A stretch of DNA of 64,000 nucleotides from Campylobacter concisus (GCF_002165775.1 NZ_NDYP01000003.1:62001-126000), one strand, 5' to 3'. Positions 18,987 to 28,954 are shown, counted from the stretch's first letter. The notes: generated by a model not told the origin, from the letters alone. Translations and numbers: made by a program.

Positions 18987-19280
18987 ATGCAAGAAAAAGA
19001 AGAGCTGTTGACGCTTCACGACGAGGAGCAAAAACGTGAGGTAAATTTAAGCTTTAAGACATTAGTGATGGTCTATTTAGCTGTTTTTATAGCTCTAGCT
19101 ATATTTTTGCCAAAAATTTACATAGCAAATCAAATTTATTATATAAGTAGAGATATAGCGGATGTTAGCGGTAAGCGAGATATGCTTTTAGAGGAAAATA
19201 GAGCTCTTAATATAAAGCTCGAAAATTTACGTTATAAAAATCAAATTTTAAACACTATGCAAGAGCGCCAATGGAAATAA
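18987..19280 (+). CDS. ftsL: FtsL-like bitopic division protein
   Basis: A 97-residue protein with a charged cytoplasmic N-terminus, one transmembrane helix (about 29-48, LVMVYLAVFIALAIFLP) and a periplasmic coiled coil (DMLLEENRALNIKLENLRYK). This size, topology and its place directly after rsmH are those of FtsL, which bridges FtsB and FtsQ and activates FtsWI. Sequence identity within FtsL is always low, so the call depends on layout and synteny. It overlaps nothing, has AAAGG upstream, and transcription appears to end before the minus-strand gene at 19415. Confidence 0.7.
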   Translation: MQEKEELLTLHDEEQKREVNLSFKTLVMVYLAVFIALAIFLPKIYIANQIYYISRDIADVSGKRDMLLEENRALNIKLENLRYKNQILNTMQERQWK

Positions 19281-19414
19281 CGAAACATTTAAAGCTTTAT
19301 TTATTCTCATCTAAATTTTGGCGATTCAATTATATTGGCAAATAATATAGCCATTTTGTATATAACTACACAAAAATAAAATTAGCTCAATAAACAAAGC
19401 CTATTTTTAACTTG

Positions 19415-19918
19415 CTAATTACTTTCTTTTTGAGAGATTAGCTTTTCATATATATATTGTTCTAAATCTTTTTTTGATATGTCATTTTTTATAGCAGTAT
19501 TATAAATTTCTTCGACCTTGCTTGAATACTTTTCATAGCTAAAATAGGGAAAATGCACACTCCAGGCTTTCTTGATAAGATCGTGACTTATCTCTCTTCT
19601 TGCCCAAACTTTAAACATATCAAAGCCAATGAAAACGGCCGAAGTGACGACAGCAGTCGCTATTATCGATATGTGCGCATCAGTTTTTGCTAAAAAATGA
19701 TGCGTGATGATTAACAATGGAAATAAAATGACAAAACAGATAAGTGCGTAAATCTGATAGAGCTTGATGTGATTAAATCTAAAATTTAACTTTGCTCCGT
19801 CTATTAGCATACCTTCGTTAAAAAGGGCATTCGCTTCAAGTAGATCCCTAAATAAAACTGGCTGTTTTGAAACAAAAAAAACGTTTTTTATGATTCTATC
19901 TTTTAAAGTTTCTTGCAT
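19415..19918 (-). CDS. Two-helix membrane protein of unknown function
   Basis: A 167-residue protein with two hydrophobic helices (about 53-74 and 83-104) flanked by charged, largely helical cytoplasmic ends. The C-terminus has SHDLIKKAWSVHFPYFSYEKY and a KDLEQYIYEKL helix. I do not recognise a family. It is a single gene, convergent with the FtsL-like gene and divergent from the aminotransferase gene. A similar small membrane gene sits next to rsmH in C. jejuni as I remember, suggesting lineage conservation. Confidence 0.75.
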   Translation of the reverse strand: MQETLKDRIIKNVFFVSKQPVLFRDLLEANALFNEGMLIDGAKLNFRFNHIKLYQIYALICFVILFPLLIITHHFLAKTDAHISIIATAVVTSAVFIGFDMFKVWARREISHDLIKKAWSVHFPYFSYEKYSSKVEEIYNTAIKNDISKKDLEQYIYEKLISQKESN

Positions 19919-19991
19919 TTTTTATAGACTTTTTACCTTTGAAATTTTGTCTCATTATATCTAAGAATCTATAAATTCAAACAAAATTAGA

Positions 19992-19997
19992 TACAAT
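19992..19997 (+). promoter_or_regulatory. -10 box of the aminotransferase operon
   Basis: TACAAT, 25 bases upstream of the ATG at 20023, with AAGGAG between. It would drive the overlapping genes from 20023 onward. Confidence 0.55.
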
Positions 19998-20022
19998 TTG
20001 CCCAAAATTTAAGGAGCTAAAA

Positions 20023-20889
20023 ATGGCAGATCAAGCTTTACAAACCGTTTTTTTAAACGGAGAATTTTTGCAAAAAGATGAGGCAAAAGTTAGTGCTTTT
20101 GATAGAGGATTTATATTTGGTGATGGAATTTATGAGGTTGTGCCTGTGATAAATTCAAAAATGGTTGATAAAGATGGATTTTGGGCGAGGTTTGAAAGAA
20201 GTTTAAATGAAATAGATATAAGCTTGCCCTATGAAAAGGAAAAATTTGAAGCGATCTTAAACGAGATAATCTCCAAAAATGCCTTAAAAGAGGGCGGAAT
20301 TTACATGCAAGTAACAAGAGGCGTGGCGTTTAGAAATTTCTATTTCATAGAAAATTTAACACCAAGTGTCTTTATTTTCTGTTACGAGGGTGAAATTTTA
20401 AACAATCCTGCTGCAAAAACTGGCATAAAAGTCGTGAGCGTCGAGGATATCAGGTGGAAAAGGCGTGACATCAAGTCTATCTCACTTCTGGCTCAGTGCT
20501 ACGCTAAAAATAAAGCTCACAAAAAAGGTGCAGATGAGGGCTTTATGGTAGAAAATGGCTTTGTTACAGAGGGCTGTAGCTCGAGTGCTTTTATCATCAA
20601 GGATAAAACTTTAATTACAAAACCACTTTCAAATGAAATTTTGCCAGGAATTCGCCGAATGAGACTTTTAAAGATTGCTAAAGATATCGGCCTTAAGATA
20701 GAGGAGCGAAAATTTAGCATGGATGAAGTTTATGGCGCTGATGAAGTCTTTATCTCGGCTGCAACACTCATACTCTTACCAGTCGTTTATGCTGATGGCA
20801 AGGCAATAAATGGCGCAAAAGTGGGAGAAATTTCAAGCAAACTTCGTGAAATTTATGCTGGTGAACTTTTAAAAGAAGCTGGACTTTGA
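20023..20889 (+). CDS. dat: Class IV aminotransferase, probably D-amino-acid transaminase
   Basis: A 288-residue PLP enzyme of fold type IV. FDRGFIFGDGIYEVVPV (about 26-42) is the conserved N-terminal block; Lys151 in RRDIKSISLL is the Schiff-base lysine; EGCSSSAFI and KPLSNEILPGIRR bind cofactor phosphate. The pattern resembles D-alanine transaminases, which supply D-Glu and D-Ala for peptidoglycan, more than branched-chain aminotransferases, but substrate choice cannot be fixed from sequence. AAGGAG precedes the ATG, and the last four bases overlap the next gene's TTG start. Confidence 0.85.
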   Translation: MADQALQTVFLNGEFLQKDEAKVSAFDRGFIFGDGIYEVVPVINSKMVDKDGFWARFERSLNEIDISLPYEKEKFEAILNEIISKNALKEGGIYMQVTRGVAFRNFYFIENLTPSVFIFCYEGEILNNPAAKTGIKVVSVEDIRWKRRDIKSISLLAQCYAKNKAHKKGADEGFMVENGFVTEGCSSSAFIIKDKTLITKPLSNEILPGIRRMRLLKIAKDIGLKIEERKFSMDEVYGADEVFISAATLILLPVVYADGKAINGAKVGEISSKLREIYAGELLKEAGL

Positions 20890-21332
20890 GAGAAAAAATC
20901 TTAATAAGTGCTTGCCTAGTCGGCATAAATTGTAAATTTAACGGCGAAAATAATCTCTTAAATAAAGATGTTTTGGATGAAATTTCAAAGAGATATCATC
21001 TGCTTTTTGTTTGTCCAGAGGTTTACGGTGGGCTTAGTACGCCAAGGGAGCCAGCTGAGATGAAAAATGGTGCAGTTATTTGTAAATTTTCAGGTAAAGA
21101 TGTGAGCGAAAATTTTAAAAAAGGAGCAGAAATTTGCCTGAGAATAGCCAAACTAAATGGTTGCAAAAAGGCTATTTTAAAATCAAAAAGTCCAAGTTGT
21201 GGAAGTGGACAAATTTATGACGGAAGTTTTAGTAAGAGGCTTATTTTAGGCGATGGCATCACAGCAAAACTGCTAAAAGAAAATGAAATTTTAGTTTACG
21301 TCGAAGATGAGATAGTAGGGTTTGATGTTTGA
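20886..21332 (+). CDS. DUF523 family protein
   Basis: A 148-residue protein matching DUF523: ISACLVGINCKFNG at the N-terminus, FVCPEVYGGLSTPREPAE near 40-58 and LKSKSPSCGSG near 98-108. The repeated conserved cysteines suggest metal or Fe-S binding or a redox role, but no biochemical function is established that I know of. The start is TTG 20886, within the stop region of the aminotransferase gene, indicating translational coupling. Its 3' end overlaps the start of the next membrane-protein gene. Confidence 0.85.
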   Translation: MREKILISACLVGINCKFNGENNLLNKDVLDEISKRYHLLFVCPEVYGGLSTPREPAEMKNGAVICKFSGKDVSENFKKGAEICLRIAKLNGCKKAILKSKSPSCGSGQIYDGSFSKRLILGDGITAKLLKENEILVYVEDEIVGFDV

Positions 21333-21819
21333 TAGGCTAAAAGACAACATTATACTTGAGGTGATTTTTAAGTACATCATCTTGTTGTTGCTTTTTATCT
21401 GTGTGATCGGTCTTTTTATGAGCGGCGTTCTTTTCTTGAATGGGGAGATGAGTGAAAATTCGCTGAATTTACACATTTTCTTTGGCTTTAGTTTGGTTGT
21501 CTTGACGATTGTTCATAGTTATGTTAAGAAAAAAAAGTTAAAGAAGCTAAGCCTTGAGTTTAAAAACATCTTAAATCACAAGCCAGTGCAGATGGATTGT
21601 AACACTACTAGATTTTTAAACGCTCTAAATGATGTAAAAGTGGGCGAGCTTTCAAAGAAATTTGGCTCGGATATTGTAAAAATTTTGAGATCAAATGACA
21701 TAAAAGTAAAAAGCGAGAATGAGACGATGAAACAAATTTGTAAAAACAACGATGAAAAGATGTTTTATGTTTTTGTTTTGATTGTAGAAGCTATTTTTAA
21801 GGATAAGGAAAAAAGTTGA
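21325..21819 (+). CDS. Two-helix membrane protein, DUF4405- or cytochrome b561-like N-terminus (tentative)
   Basis: A 164-residue protein with two transmembrane helices (about 11-34 and 44-66), a His at the start of helix two (NLHIFFGF) and another at its end (TIVHSYVKKKK). This spacing recalls the haem-His pattern of DUF4405 or b561-like membrane anchors, but only two helices are present. The soluble C-terminal half has no motif I know. The ATG at 21325 is preferred over the TTG at 21322. It overlaps the DUF523 gene by a few bases and the next gene's TTG start by four. Confidence 0.65.
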   Translation: MFDRLKDNIILEVIFKYIILLLLFICVIGLFMSGVLFLNGEMSENSLNLHIFFGFSLVVLTIVHSYVKKKKLKKLSLEFKNILNHKPVQMDCNTTRFLNALNDVKVGELSKKFGSDIVKILRSNDIKVKSENETMKQICKNNDEKMFYVFVLIVEAIFKDKEKS

Positions 21820-23825
21820 AAAAGGGCATATTTTTAGCATTTAGTGTTGCTTTGTTTTTGGGATGTTCGCAGACCCAGCCAAAGCCAAGTGTGCAAAATT
21901 CTTTACCGGATGAAAATGTATATAAGCCAAATGAACGCATTAGTTTGCTTGATTTTGAAATGAAGCAAGATGCCTCGTCGCTACCGAAAAATATGCAAAG
22001 TGCAAGCTTTGACCAAGAAGAAATTTTAAAAAGAAGGTTTAAGGTTTTTACATTAAGGGGCGTAAAATTTAATCCAAACGATGTCTTTTGGGCATTTAAT
22101 ATATATAAGCCAAGCGAAAAGAGAAAGTATTTTGGCTCAAATTTTAGACAGATACCTCAAAGCTGGTTTGACGCACAAAAGGACAATGCAAATTTTTCAG
22201 CTCTTTCAAGCATATCTGCTTATGCTTTAACTTCGGCAAACACAGCTTTGAGAAATTTTCCAACCGATGAGCCGATATTTTTAAATCCGCAAACTCCAGG
22301 AGAGGGCTATCCGTTTGATTATCTGCAAGAATCAACCCTAAGCATCGCTCACCCACTTTTTGTCTCACATCTTTCTAAAGACAGGGCATGGGCATTTGTT
22401 AGCGATGATGCGGTTTGGGGTTGGGTAAAGGTCGAGGATATTAAATTTATAAGCGACGATGAGGCAAATGCCTATCAAAAATCAAGTTTTGTGACTATAA
22501 AAACGGATAAAATGCCAGTTTATGATAAGGCCGGAAATTTCTTGTTTTATTCAAGAGTTGGAGCGATACTGCCAGTTTTAACTCAGGATAGTAAAAATTA
22601 CTACGGTAAAATTTATGTAAGAAATCTCTTGAGAGAATTTGTGTTGCCAAAGTCTGTTGGCGCTCTTTTTCCTCTTAAATTTAATGACTCAAATCTAAAA
22701 ACACTTATTAGTTCCCTTCTTACTCAGCCTTATGGTTGGGGTGGGGTCGATAAGCTAAGGGATTGCTCGCTTTTTACCAAAGATCTGCTAGCAAGTTTTG
22801 GCGTGTGGTTACCCAGAAACTCAAGAGCTCAAGCAAATATGGGGCAAAAATTTGATCTAAAAGGACTTAGTAACGCCGCTAAGACAAAAGAGATAAAAGA
22901 AAAAGGTGTGCCATATCTTACACTCGTGCATCTGCCAGGGCATATCATGCTTTATGCTGGATACAAGGGCGATGATATATATGTGGTGCATGATGCTTGG
23001 GGGTTAAAAACCGAAAATAACGGCAGGGCGTTAATCGGTGCTACGGCAGTCACTACATTAAACATCGGACAAAACAGAAGCGATATACAAAACTCAAATT
23101 TGCTTATTTCAAAGGTCGATTCTATAAATGTGATAAAGCCCGAAAATGTAATAAGTGATAAAGCTAGAAAAATTTTAGCTTTACAAAGGGCTTATGATGT
23201 TAAGGTTGAGGATAATTTGGTCAAATTCGGTGATGGAACAATATTTGTCTATGATGACTTTAAACAAAAAGATGATGAGTGTAGTATTGGTGCTGATATA
23301 GAGGATATGAATGCGCTTGATTACGCTGCATTTTCGCCGCTTAGCACTGCACTAAGTGATGCTGGCAGATGTAGAAACTACGAGCTTTTAGGCAAAATTT
23401 ATGGCTCAAGCGAGAGCGAGGTAAAAGCAAATTTGGTAGATGTCGTTTGGCTAAAAGATAGCTTTGCGATGAAACTACCATTTAACTCTAAAAATGGAGC
23501 CGCAGCTGCTTTACAAGATGTAAGTAATGAGCTAAATGAGATGGTAAAACATGATATGAGTTTGCTCGAGTATTTAAAAGATCCAGGCGGGACATTTAAG
23601 TGGCGCATCATCGCTGGCACAAACCGCTTGAGTCCGCACAGCTACGGCATTGCGATCGATATAAATGTGAAAAAGAGCCACTACTGGCAGTGGAGCAATG
23701 GCTATCAAAACCTCATCCCTGAAAAGATAGTGCGTGTTTTTGAAAAACATAAATTTATCTGGGGTGGACGCTGGAAGCACTTTGATACGATGCATTTTGA
23801 GTATCGCCCAGAGATGTTTGAGTAG
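21816..23825 (+). CDS. Lipoprotein with fused NlpC/P60 and M15 (VanY-like) peptidase domains
   Basis: A 669-residue putative peptidoglycan hydrolase. The lipobox FLGC puts the lipid on Cys17. After a linker, SH3b-like segments (about 190-280, for example AWAFVSDDAVWGWVKVEDI) precede an NlpC/P60 domain with catalytic Cys317 (LRDCSLFTKDLL), His376 (LPGHIMLYAG) and His392 (VVHDAWG). The C-terminal domain has the M15 zinc signature His608-x6-Asp615 (PHSYGIAIDIN) and His660 (DTMHFEY), expected to cut D-Ala-containing stem peptides. Both sets look intact. The start is TTG with AAGGA upstream. It lies just before the helicase gene. Confidence 0.85.
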   Translation: MKKGIFLAFSVALFLGCSQTQPKPSVQNSLPDENVYKPNERISLLDFEMKQDASSLPKNMQSASFDQEEILKRRFKVFTLRGVKFNPNDVFWAFNIYKPSEKRKYFGSNFRQIPQSWFDAQKDNANFSALSSISAYALTSANTALRNFPTDEPIFLNPQTPGEGYPFDYLQESTLSIAHPLFVSHLSKDRAWAFVSDDAVWGWVKVEDIKFISDDEANAYQKSSFVTIKTDKMPVYDKAGNFLFYSRVGAILPVLTQDSKNYYGKIYVRNLLREFVLPKSVGALFPLKFNDSNLKTLISSLLTQPYGWGGVDKLRDCSLFTKDLLASFGVWLPRNSRAQANMGQKFDLKGLSNAAKTKEIKEKGVPYLTLVHLPGHIMLYAGYKGDDIYVVHDAWGLKTENNGRALIGATAVTTLNIGQNRSDIQNSNLLISKVDSINVIKPENVISDKARKILALQRAYDVKVEDNLVKFGDGTIFVYDDFKQKDDECSIGADIEDMNALDYAAFSPLSTALSDAGRCRNYELLGKIYGSSESEVKANLVDVVWLKDSFAMKLPFNSKNGAAAALQDVSNELNEMVKHDMSLLEYLKDPGGTFKWRIIAGTNRLSPHSYGIAIDINVKKSHYWQWSNGYQNLIPEKIVRVFEKHKFIWGGRWKHFDTMHFEYRPEMFE

Positions 23826-25145
23826 ATGAAAGATCAAATTTTAGAAATTTTATCTCGCTCAAACGTCTTTTTAACAGGCGGTGGCGGTGTTGGCAAGAGC
23901 TATCTAACTGCCTCTGTCATCAGATACTACAAAGAAAATTTTAAAAACGTCATAATCCTTGGCTCAACTGGTATAAGTGCCGTTAGCCTTGGAGGAGTTA
24001 GCTTGCATAGTTTTTTTAAATTTGGCTACTGTAAGGACTATGAGGAGCTAAGGCGCTTTGACTATCATCAAAAAGACAAACTAAGCAAGCTAAGAAATAT
24101 GCTAGATGCATGTGATCTGCTTGTAATTGATGAAATTTCAATGGTGAGCTCAGATTTAATGGAGATGATAAGATACCGCTTACTTACTTCCAAATTTAAA
24201 GGTAGGGTGCTTATAGTGGGTGATTTTTATCAGCTTCCGCCAGTGCAAAAGGAGCAAAACGAAAATAGGCTTTTTAATTTTTTATACGCTTTTAACTCCA
24301 GTGCGTGGGAGGATATGAAATTTACAAATGTCGAGCTACTGGTCTCAAAGCGTACAAACGATCTTAAATTTTATGAGATTCTCTCTCGTCTTAGAGTTGG
24401 CGAGCTAGATGATGAAATAATTAGCTATATAGAGAGTTTAAGAGTGACCAAGATAGAGCCAGATGATGATACAAGTGTACTTTTTGGCAGAAATGCCGAG
24501 GCTGAAATGCTAAATCAAAAAAGGCTCTCAGAGCTTAGCACGCCACTTGAAATTTCAAACTCAGATGTGAGCATTTTGGATGAAAATTTAGATAAAAAAG
24601 AGTTTGAAAAATGGGCAAATACGCTAAATATCTCAAGGGATTTGGAGATGAAGATAGGCGCTAAGATCATCTTTACGTCAAATAAATGGGGTGAGTACTA
24701 TAACGGTGAGCAAGGCAAGATCATGCAAATCTTAAAAGAAAACGGAGTCATCTCAAGCGTGATCGTGAAAAAAGATAGCGGCGAAATTTGCGAGATAGAA
24801 AAAGCCGCTTATATATTTAGTTCGTTAAATTTAAACGAAGATGAGATCGAAGAAAATGTACAGGCATCGCTCTATCAGTTTCCATTTAAGCTTGCTTACG
24901 CTCTAACTATCCACAAATCTCAAGGAATGAGCATAAACTCGCTCATTTGTAATATCAACCATATTTTTGCCAAAGGACAACTCTATGTCGCACTTTCTCG
25001 TGCAGTAAGTCCTAAAAATTTAAAACTTTTTTATGATAAAAAAAGTGATTTTAGGCAGCATTTAAGAAAAGTGGTTAAAATTGACGACGAAGTTAAGAAA
25101 TTTTACCAAGAAAACGTATTTTTGCATATTAAGGAGAATTTATGA
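23826..25145 (+). CDS. PIF1/RecD-like superfamily 1B DNA helicase
   Basis: A 439-residue ATP-dependent helicase. Walker A is GGGGVGKS at 18-25, followed by GSTGISAVSLGGVSLHSFF (motif Ia region), LLVIDEISMVS (Walker B), VGDFYQLPPV (motif III) and, near the C-terminus, LAYALTIHKSQGMS and LYVALSRAVSPKNL (motifs V and VI). This set is that of PIF1-like 5'-3' helicases, here a compact bacterial form without accessory domains. The start ATG directly follows the upstream stop, and its TGA overlaps the next ATG. A helicase gene adjoins the lolA region in C. jejuni too, as I recall. Confidence 0.9.
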   Translation: MKDQILEILSRSNVFLTGGGGVGKSYLTASVIRYYKENFKNVIILGSTGISAVSLGGVSLHSFFKFGYCKDYEELRRFDYHQKDKLSKLRNMLDACDLLVIDEISMVSSDLMEMIRYRLLTSKFKGRVLIVGDFYQLPPVQKEQNENRLFNFLYAFNSSAWEDMKFTNVELLVSKRTNDLKFYEILSRLRVGELDDEIISYIESLRVTKIEPDDDTSVLFGRNAEAEMLNQKRLSELSTPLEISNSDVSILDENLDKKEFEKWANTLNISRDLEMKIGAKIIFTSNKWGEYYNGEQGKIMQILKENGVISSVIVKKDSGEICEIEKAAYIFSSLNLNEDEIEENVQASLYQFPFKLAYALTIHKSQGMSINSLICNINHIFAKGQLYVALSRAVSPKNLKLFYDKKSDFRQHLRKVVKIDDEVKKFYQENVFLHIKENL

Positions 25146-25681
25146 GAAAGCTATTTTTAAGCCTTGCTTTTTGTGTTTTTGCATTTGCAGACGTGCTAAA
25201 AGTAAGAGATTTTCAAACAGATATTTATTCAAAAGCTGGACAAAATTTAACAAAAAAGATAAATATGAACCTTGAAGTTGTCGGACGTGATGTTGAAGAA
25301 AATGAAGCGTATGTGCTTGATGCTTTAAACATAATAGTTGGTAGCTTTTACGTGGAAGATATTTTAACCTCAATGGGAAAAGAGAAATTTAAAGAGCTTT
25401 TCATAAAATACGCAGCCAAAAAGCACTCTCTTGATATCGATGATGTGCTTATCTTAAATATAAAAGTGATAAATAATCTTGAGCTAAGCGAGATCATAAA
25501 AGCAATAAAAAGCCAAAATTTATGCTCCGATCCAAGTGTTAATGAAGAGATTATAACAAAACCAGAAAAGAAGAAAAAAGGCAATGAGATCATCATCTCG
25601 CCAGATCCAAATGACGTAGTTCAAAAGCCTATTGATCTAAATAATGTTCAAGAATTTGGAAAAGATTTTGGAGAAAAGTGA
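25142..25681 (+). CDS. Putative periplasmic protein of unknown function
   Basis: A 179-residue protein with a clear signal peptide (RKLFLSLAFCVFAFA, cleavage likely after Ala17). The mature part has a conserved-looking KINMNLEVVGRDVEENEAYV segment and an acidic, Lys-rich tail with EKKKKGNEIIISPDPNDV. It begins inside the stop of the helicase gene (ATGA overlap) and ends just before a strong shared terminator with lolA. I recognise no domain. In C. jejuni an exported protein occupies the same position beside lolA, from memory. Confidence 0.75.
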   Translation: MRKLFLSLAFCVFAFADVLKVRDFQTDIYSKAGQNLTKKINMNLEVVGRDVEENEAYVLDALNIIVGSFYVEDILTSMGKEKFKELFIKYAAKKHSLDIDDVLILNIKVINNLELSEIIKAIKSQNLCSDPSVNEEIITKPEKKKKGNEIIISPDPNDVVQKPIDLNNVQEFGKDFGEK

Positions 25682-25682
25682 G

Positions 25683-25710
25683 TAAATTTGGCTAAAGCTA
25701 GCCAAATTTA
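25683..25710. terminator. Bidirectional terminator between the periplasmic-protein gene and lolA
   Basis: TAAATTTGGCTA and TAGCCAAATTTA form a perfect 12-bp stem with an AAGC loop. The arms begin two bases after one stop codon and include the lolA stop on the other strand; the A/T-rich stem base supplies a T-run for either direction. Confidence 0.75.
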
Positions 25711-26220
25711 TTGATTTACAATGTCATAACCTTGAGGAATGACAGGAGTTAGCGTCTCTTGTGGTATGAGCGCGTCTTTTACTGGGTTGCTTAGAGTTAT
25801 TTTTATCTTATTTGAAAGCTTGTCTTTATAGTCAATCGTCGTTGGAAGCGTGTTTTTAATAGTTATAAAGTACTCAACTCCGTCGTATATTGCTTTGTAA
25901 AGTGTTGGTTGAATTTGCTCCGCATGAGCCAAGATTTGTGTCAAATTTGGCGTATCATCAAGCTTTGAAATGATGGCTTGCTCGAGCTCGTCCTCAATCA
26001 CGATCACACGCTCTTTGTTAAAATAAATTCTTTTTGGCGTTGGACTTTCATATATCCAAAGTGCAGTATTGTCGTTTTTTGCGTAAAATCTACCCTTATA
26101 ATTTATGCTTTTGCCTTCGCTAAATACAGTTTGCGTAAAGTCACTTTGAAGGCTTTTGAAATTTAAGCCAGCACCAAATGAGCAAACTGCAACGAGAGAT
26201 GCAACTAGAAATTTTCTCAT
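25708..26220 (-). CDS. lolA: Periplasmic lipoprotein carrier LolA
   Basis: LolA carries outer-membrane lipoproteins across the periplasm from the LolCDE complex. The 170-residue protein has a signal peptide (about 1-17), then LNFKSLQSDFTQTVFSEGKS and YKGRFYAKNDNTALWIYESP, the usual LolA core, and RIYFNKERVIVIEDELEQAI. It is near the short end of LolA lengths, typical of epsilonproteobacteria. It is divergent from secA across about 97 bases and convergent with the 25142 gene. A LolC-like permease follows secA. Confidence 0.9.
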   Translation of the reverse strand: MRKFLVASLVAVCSFGAGLNFKSLQSDFTQTVFSEGKSINYKGRFYAKNDNTALWIYESPTPKRIYFNKERVIVIEDELEQAIISKLDDTPNLTQILAHAEQIQPTLYKAIYDGVEYFITIKNTLPTTIDYKDKLSNKIKITLSNPVKDALIPQETLTPVIPQGYDIVNQ

Positions 26221-26317
26221 TTTTTATCCTTTTTTGGCGTATTCTAGCCCAGTTTAATTAAATAAATAGTTAAACTATGCTAAGATCCAAAGTTTAAAAA
26301 TTTAGGAAGGTAAAATA

Positions 26318-28918
26318 ATGATTTCATCGGTATTTAGAAAGATATTTGGCACCAAAAACGATAGAGAAGTCAAAAAGTATATAAGACGCGTTGCACAGAT
26401 AAATGCACTCGAGCCAACTTATGAAAAGATGAGCGACGATGAGCTTAAGATCAAATTTAATGAACTAAAAGCCCAAGTAGTAGAAGAAAAAGTCACTTTA
26501 GATGAAATTTTAAATGATGTTTTTGCGATCGTTAGAGAGGCTAGCAAAAGGGTGCTTAAGATGCGCCATTTTGACGTACAGCTAATAGGCGGAATGGTAC
26601 TAAACGAGGGTAGGATCGCTGAGATGAAAACGGGCGAGGGTAAGACCTTGGTGGCGACTTTGCCAGTTATATTAAATGCGATGAGTGGCAAGGGCGTGCA
26701 TGTAGTGACCGTAAACGACTACCTTGCAAAGCGTGACTCTACGCAAATGGGCGAGCTTTATAACTTTTTAGGCTTAAGTGTCGATGTGATACTAAGCGGT
26801 GGATACGATGATAACGTAAGACAAGCTGCTTATAACGCCGATATAACATATGGCACAAACTCAGAATTTGGCTTTGACTATTTACGTGACAATATGAAAT
26901 TTGAAGCTGGTCAAAAGGTGCAAAGAGGCCATAACTTTGTTATCGTGGACGAGGTCGATAGCATCTTGATAGACGAGGCTAGAACTCCGCTTATAATCTC
27001 TGGCCCAACAAACCGCACGCTTGATGGCTATATAAGAGCTGATCAAGTCGCAAAACAGCTTACTAGAGGTGCTCCAGCTGATCCAAACGTGCCAGGTTCA
27101 AAGCCAACGGGAGACTTTATAGTAGATGAAAAAAATAGAACGATAATGATCACAGAAGCTGGCATAAGCAAGGCTGAAAAATTATTTGGTGTTGAAAATT
27201 TATATAACCTTGAAAATGCTATACTAAGCCACCACTTAGATCAAGCTCTAAAAGCTCACAATCTCTTTGAAAAAGACGTTCACTACGTTGTAAAAGAGGG
27301 CGAAGTTGTTATAGTTGATGAATTCACCGGACGTCTAAGCGAGGGTAGACGCTTTAGTGAGGGACTTCACCAAGCACTTGAAGCAAAAGAGGGTGTAAAA
27401 ATCCAAGAAGAGAGCCAAACGCTAGCTGATACAACATATCAAAACTACTTTAGGATGTATAAAAAGCTTGCAGGTATGACTGGTACGGCTCAGACTGAGG
27501 CCACTGAGTTTTCTCAAATTTACAACCTTGATGTTATCTCGATCCCTACAAATGTGCCAGTTATCAGGATCGACTCAAATGACCTTATCTATAAAACCCA
27601 AAACGAGAAATTTAAGGCTGTTATCGACGAGATCAAAAAAGCTCACGAAAAGGGCCAGCCAGTGCTCGTAGGAACCGCAAGTATCGAGCGAAGTGAAGTG
27701 CTTCACGAGATGCTCAAAAAAGTTGGCATCCCACACTCTGTGCTAAATGCTAAAAACCACGAAAAAGAGGCTGAGATCATCGCACAAGCTGGTGTAAAAG
27801 GCGCTGTAACTATCGCTACAAATATGGCCGGACGTGGTGTTGATATCAGGATCAACGACGAGGTTAGAGACCTTGGCGGTCTATATATCATAGGCACCGA
27901 AAGGCACGAAAGTAGAAGGATAGATAATCAGCTGCGTGGTCGTGCTGGACGTCAAGGGGATCCTGGTATGAGTAGATTTTACCTAAGTCTTGAAGATAAT
28001 CTTTTAAGAATTTTTGGTAGTGACCGCATAAAAGCGATCATGGATAGGCTTGGTATCGACGAGGGCGAGAGTATCGAGAGTCGCATGGTAACAAGAGCTG
28101 TTGAAAATGCTCAAAAGAAAGTTGAGAGCTTGCACTTTGAGGCTAGAAAGCACTTGCTTGAGTATGACGACGTGGCAAACGAGCAAAGAAAGACTATCTA
28201 CAAATACCGCGATGAACTACTTGATAAAAACTACGATATGAGCGAAAAGATAGCTCAAAATAGAAAAGAGTACGCTGCAAATTTACTTGATACAGCTGAA
28301 ATTTTCCATGGCGGCTTGAAAGATGACTTTGATATTAAAAATTTATGCTCTATCATCCTTGCAGATTGTGGCGAAGAGATAGACGAGAGCGAGCTAAAAG
28401 GCCTAGAGTATGATGAACTAATAGAAAAGATTGCGCAAATTTTTGAAGTAAGATATAACGAAAAAATGAGCGTGCTAAATGAAGATCAAAGAAAAGAGAT
28501 AGAGAAAATTTTATACCTTCAAGTACTTGATAATGCGTGGAGAGAGCACCTCTATCAAATGGATATCTTAAAAACTGGTATCGGCCTTAGAGGGTATAAT
28601 CAAAAAGATCCGCTTGTCGAATACAAAAAAGAGAGCTATAACCTCTTTATGGAGCTAGTTAGCAGGCTAAAAAGTGAGAGTGTTAAGACACTTCAAGTGG
28701 TGAGATTTAAGAGCCGTGAGGAGCAAGAAGAGCAAGCTAGAATGATGCTTGAAGCTAGTCAAAATTCTGAAAATGAGCATTTAAGCTACAACAACCAGGA
28801 CGAGAAATTTACACCAGAGAAAAAGATACCAAGAAACGCTCCATGCCCTTGTGGAAGCGGTAAAAAATATAAAGATTGCCACGGCAAAAGTGGCCCTAAA
28901 AAAGGCATATTTGCTTAA
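26318..28918 (+). CDS. secA: Preprotein translocase ATPase SecA
   Basis: SecA drives unfolded preproteins through SecYEG. The 866-residue protein shows [14 protein letters not shown] (Walker A), [20 protein letters not shown] (Walker B region), [15 protein letters not shown] and [10 protein letters not shown] (motif V), REHLYQMD in the helical scaffold and a C-terminal zinc motif [14 protein letters not shown] that binds SecB and phospholipid. The length is normal. It starts at ATG 26318 after AGGAAGG. A hairpin follows the stop, before the LolC-like gene. Confidence 0.98.
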   Translation: MISSVFRKIFGTKNDREVKKYIRRVAQINALEPTYEKMSDDELKIKFNELKAQVVEEKVTLDEILNDVFAIVREASKRVLKMRHFDVQLIGGMVLNEGRIAEMKTGEGKTLVATLPVILNAMSGKGVHVVTVNDYLAKRDSTQMGELYNFLGLSVDVILSGGYDDNVRQAAYNADITYGTNSEFGFDYLRDNMKFEAGQKVQRGHNFVIVDEVDSILIDEARTPLIISGPTNRTLDGYIRADQVAKQLTRGAPADPNVPGSKPTGDFIVDEKNRTIMITEAGISKAEKLFGVENLYNLENAILSHHLDQALKAHNLFEKDVHYVVKEGEVVIVDEFTGRLSEGRRFSEGLHQALEAKEGVKIQEESQTLADTTYQNYFRMYKKLAGMTGTAQTEATEFSQIYNLDVISIPTNVPVIRIDSNDLIYKTQNEKFKAVIDEIKKAHEKGQPVLVGTASIERSEVLHEMLKKVGIPHSVLNAKNHEKEAEIIAQAGVKGAVTIATNMAGRGVDIRINDEVRDLGGLYIIGTERHESRRIDNQLRGRAGRQGDPGMSRFYLSLEDNLLRIFGSDRIKAIMDRLGIDEGESIESRMVTRAVENAQKKVESLHFEARKHLLEYDDVANEQRKTIYKYRDELLDKNYDMSEKIAQNRKEYAANLLDTAEIFHGGLKDDFDIKNLCSIILADCGEEIDESELKGLEYDELIEKIAQIFEVRYNEKMSVLNEDQRKEIEKILYLQVLDNAWREHLYQMDILKTGIGLRGYNQKDPLVEYKKESYNLFMELVSRLKSESVKTLQVVRFKSREEQEEQARMMLEASQNSENEHLSYNNQDEKFTPEKKIPRNAPCPCGSGKKYKDCHGKSGPKKGIFA

Positions 28919-28933
28919 AATTTCTACTTTTAA

Positions 28934-28954
28934 TAAGGCGCCAAAAGCGCCTTA
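28934..28954 (+). terminator. Terminator after secA
   Basis: TAAGGCGC and GCGCCTTA make an 8-bp stem with a CAAAA loop 16 bases past the secA stop, followed by ATCTTTT. It is a plausible intrinsic terminator, although the next gene begins only about 20 bases later and could be served by read-through. Confidence 0.65.
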
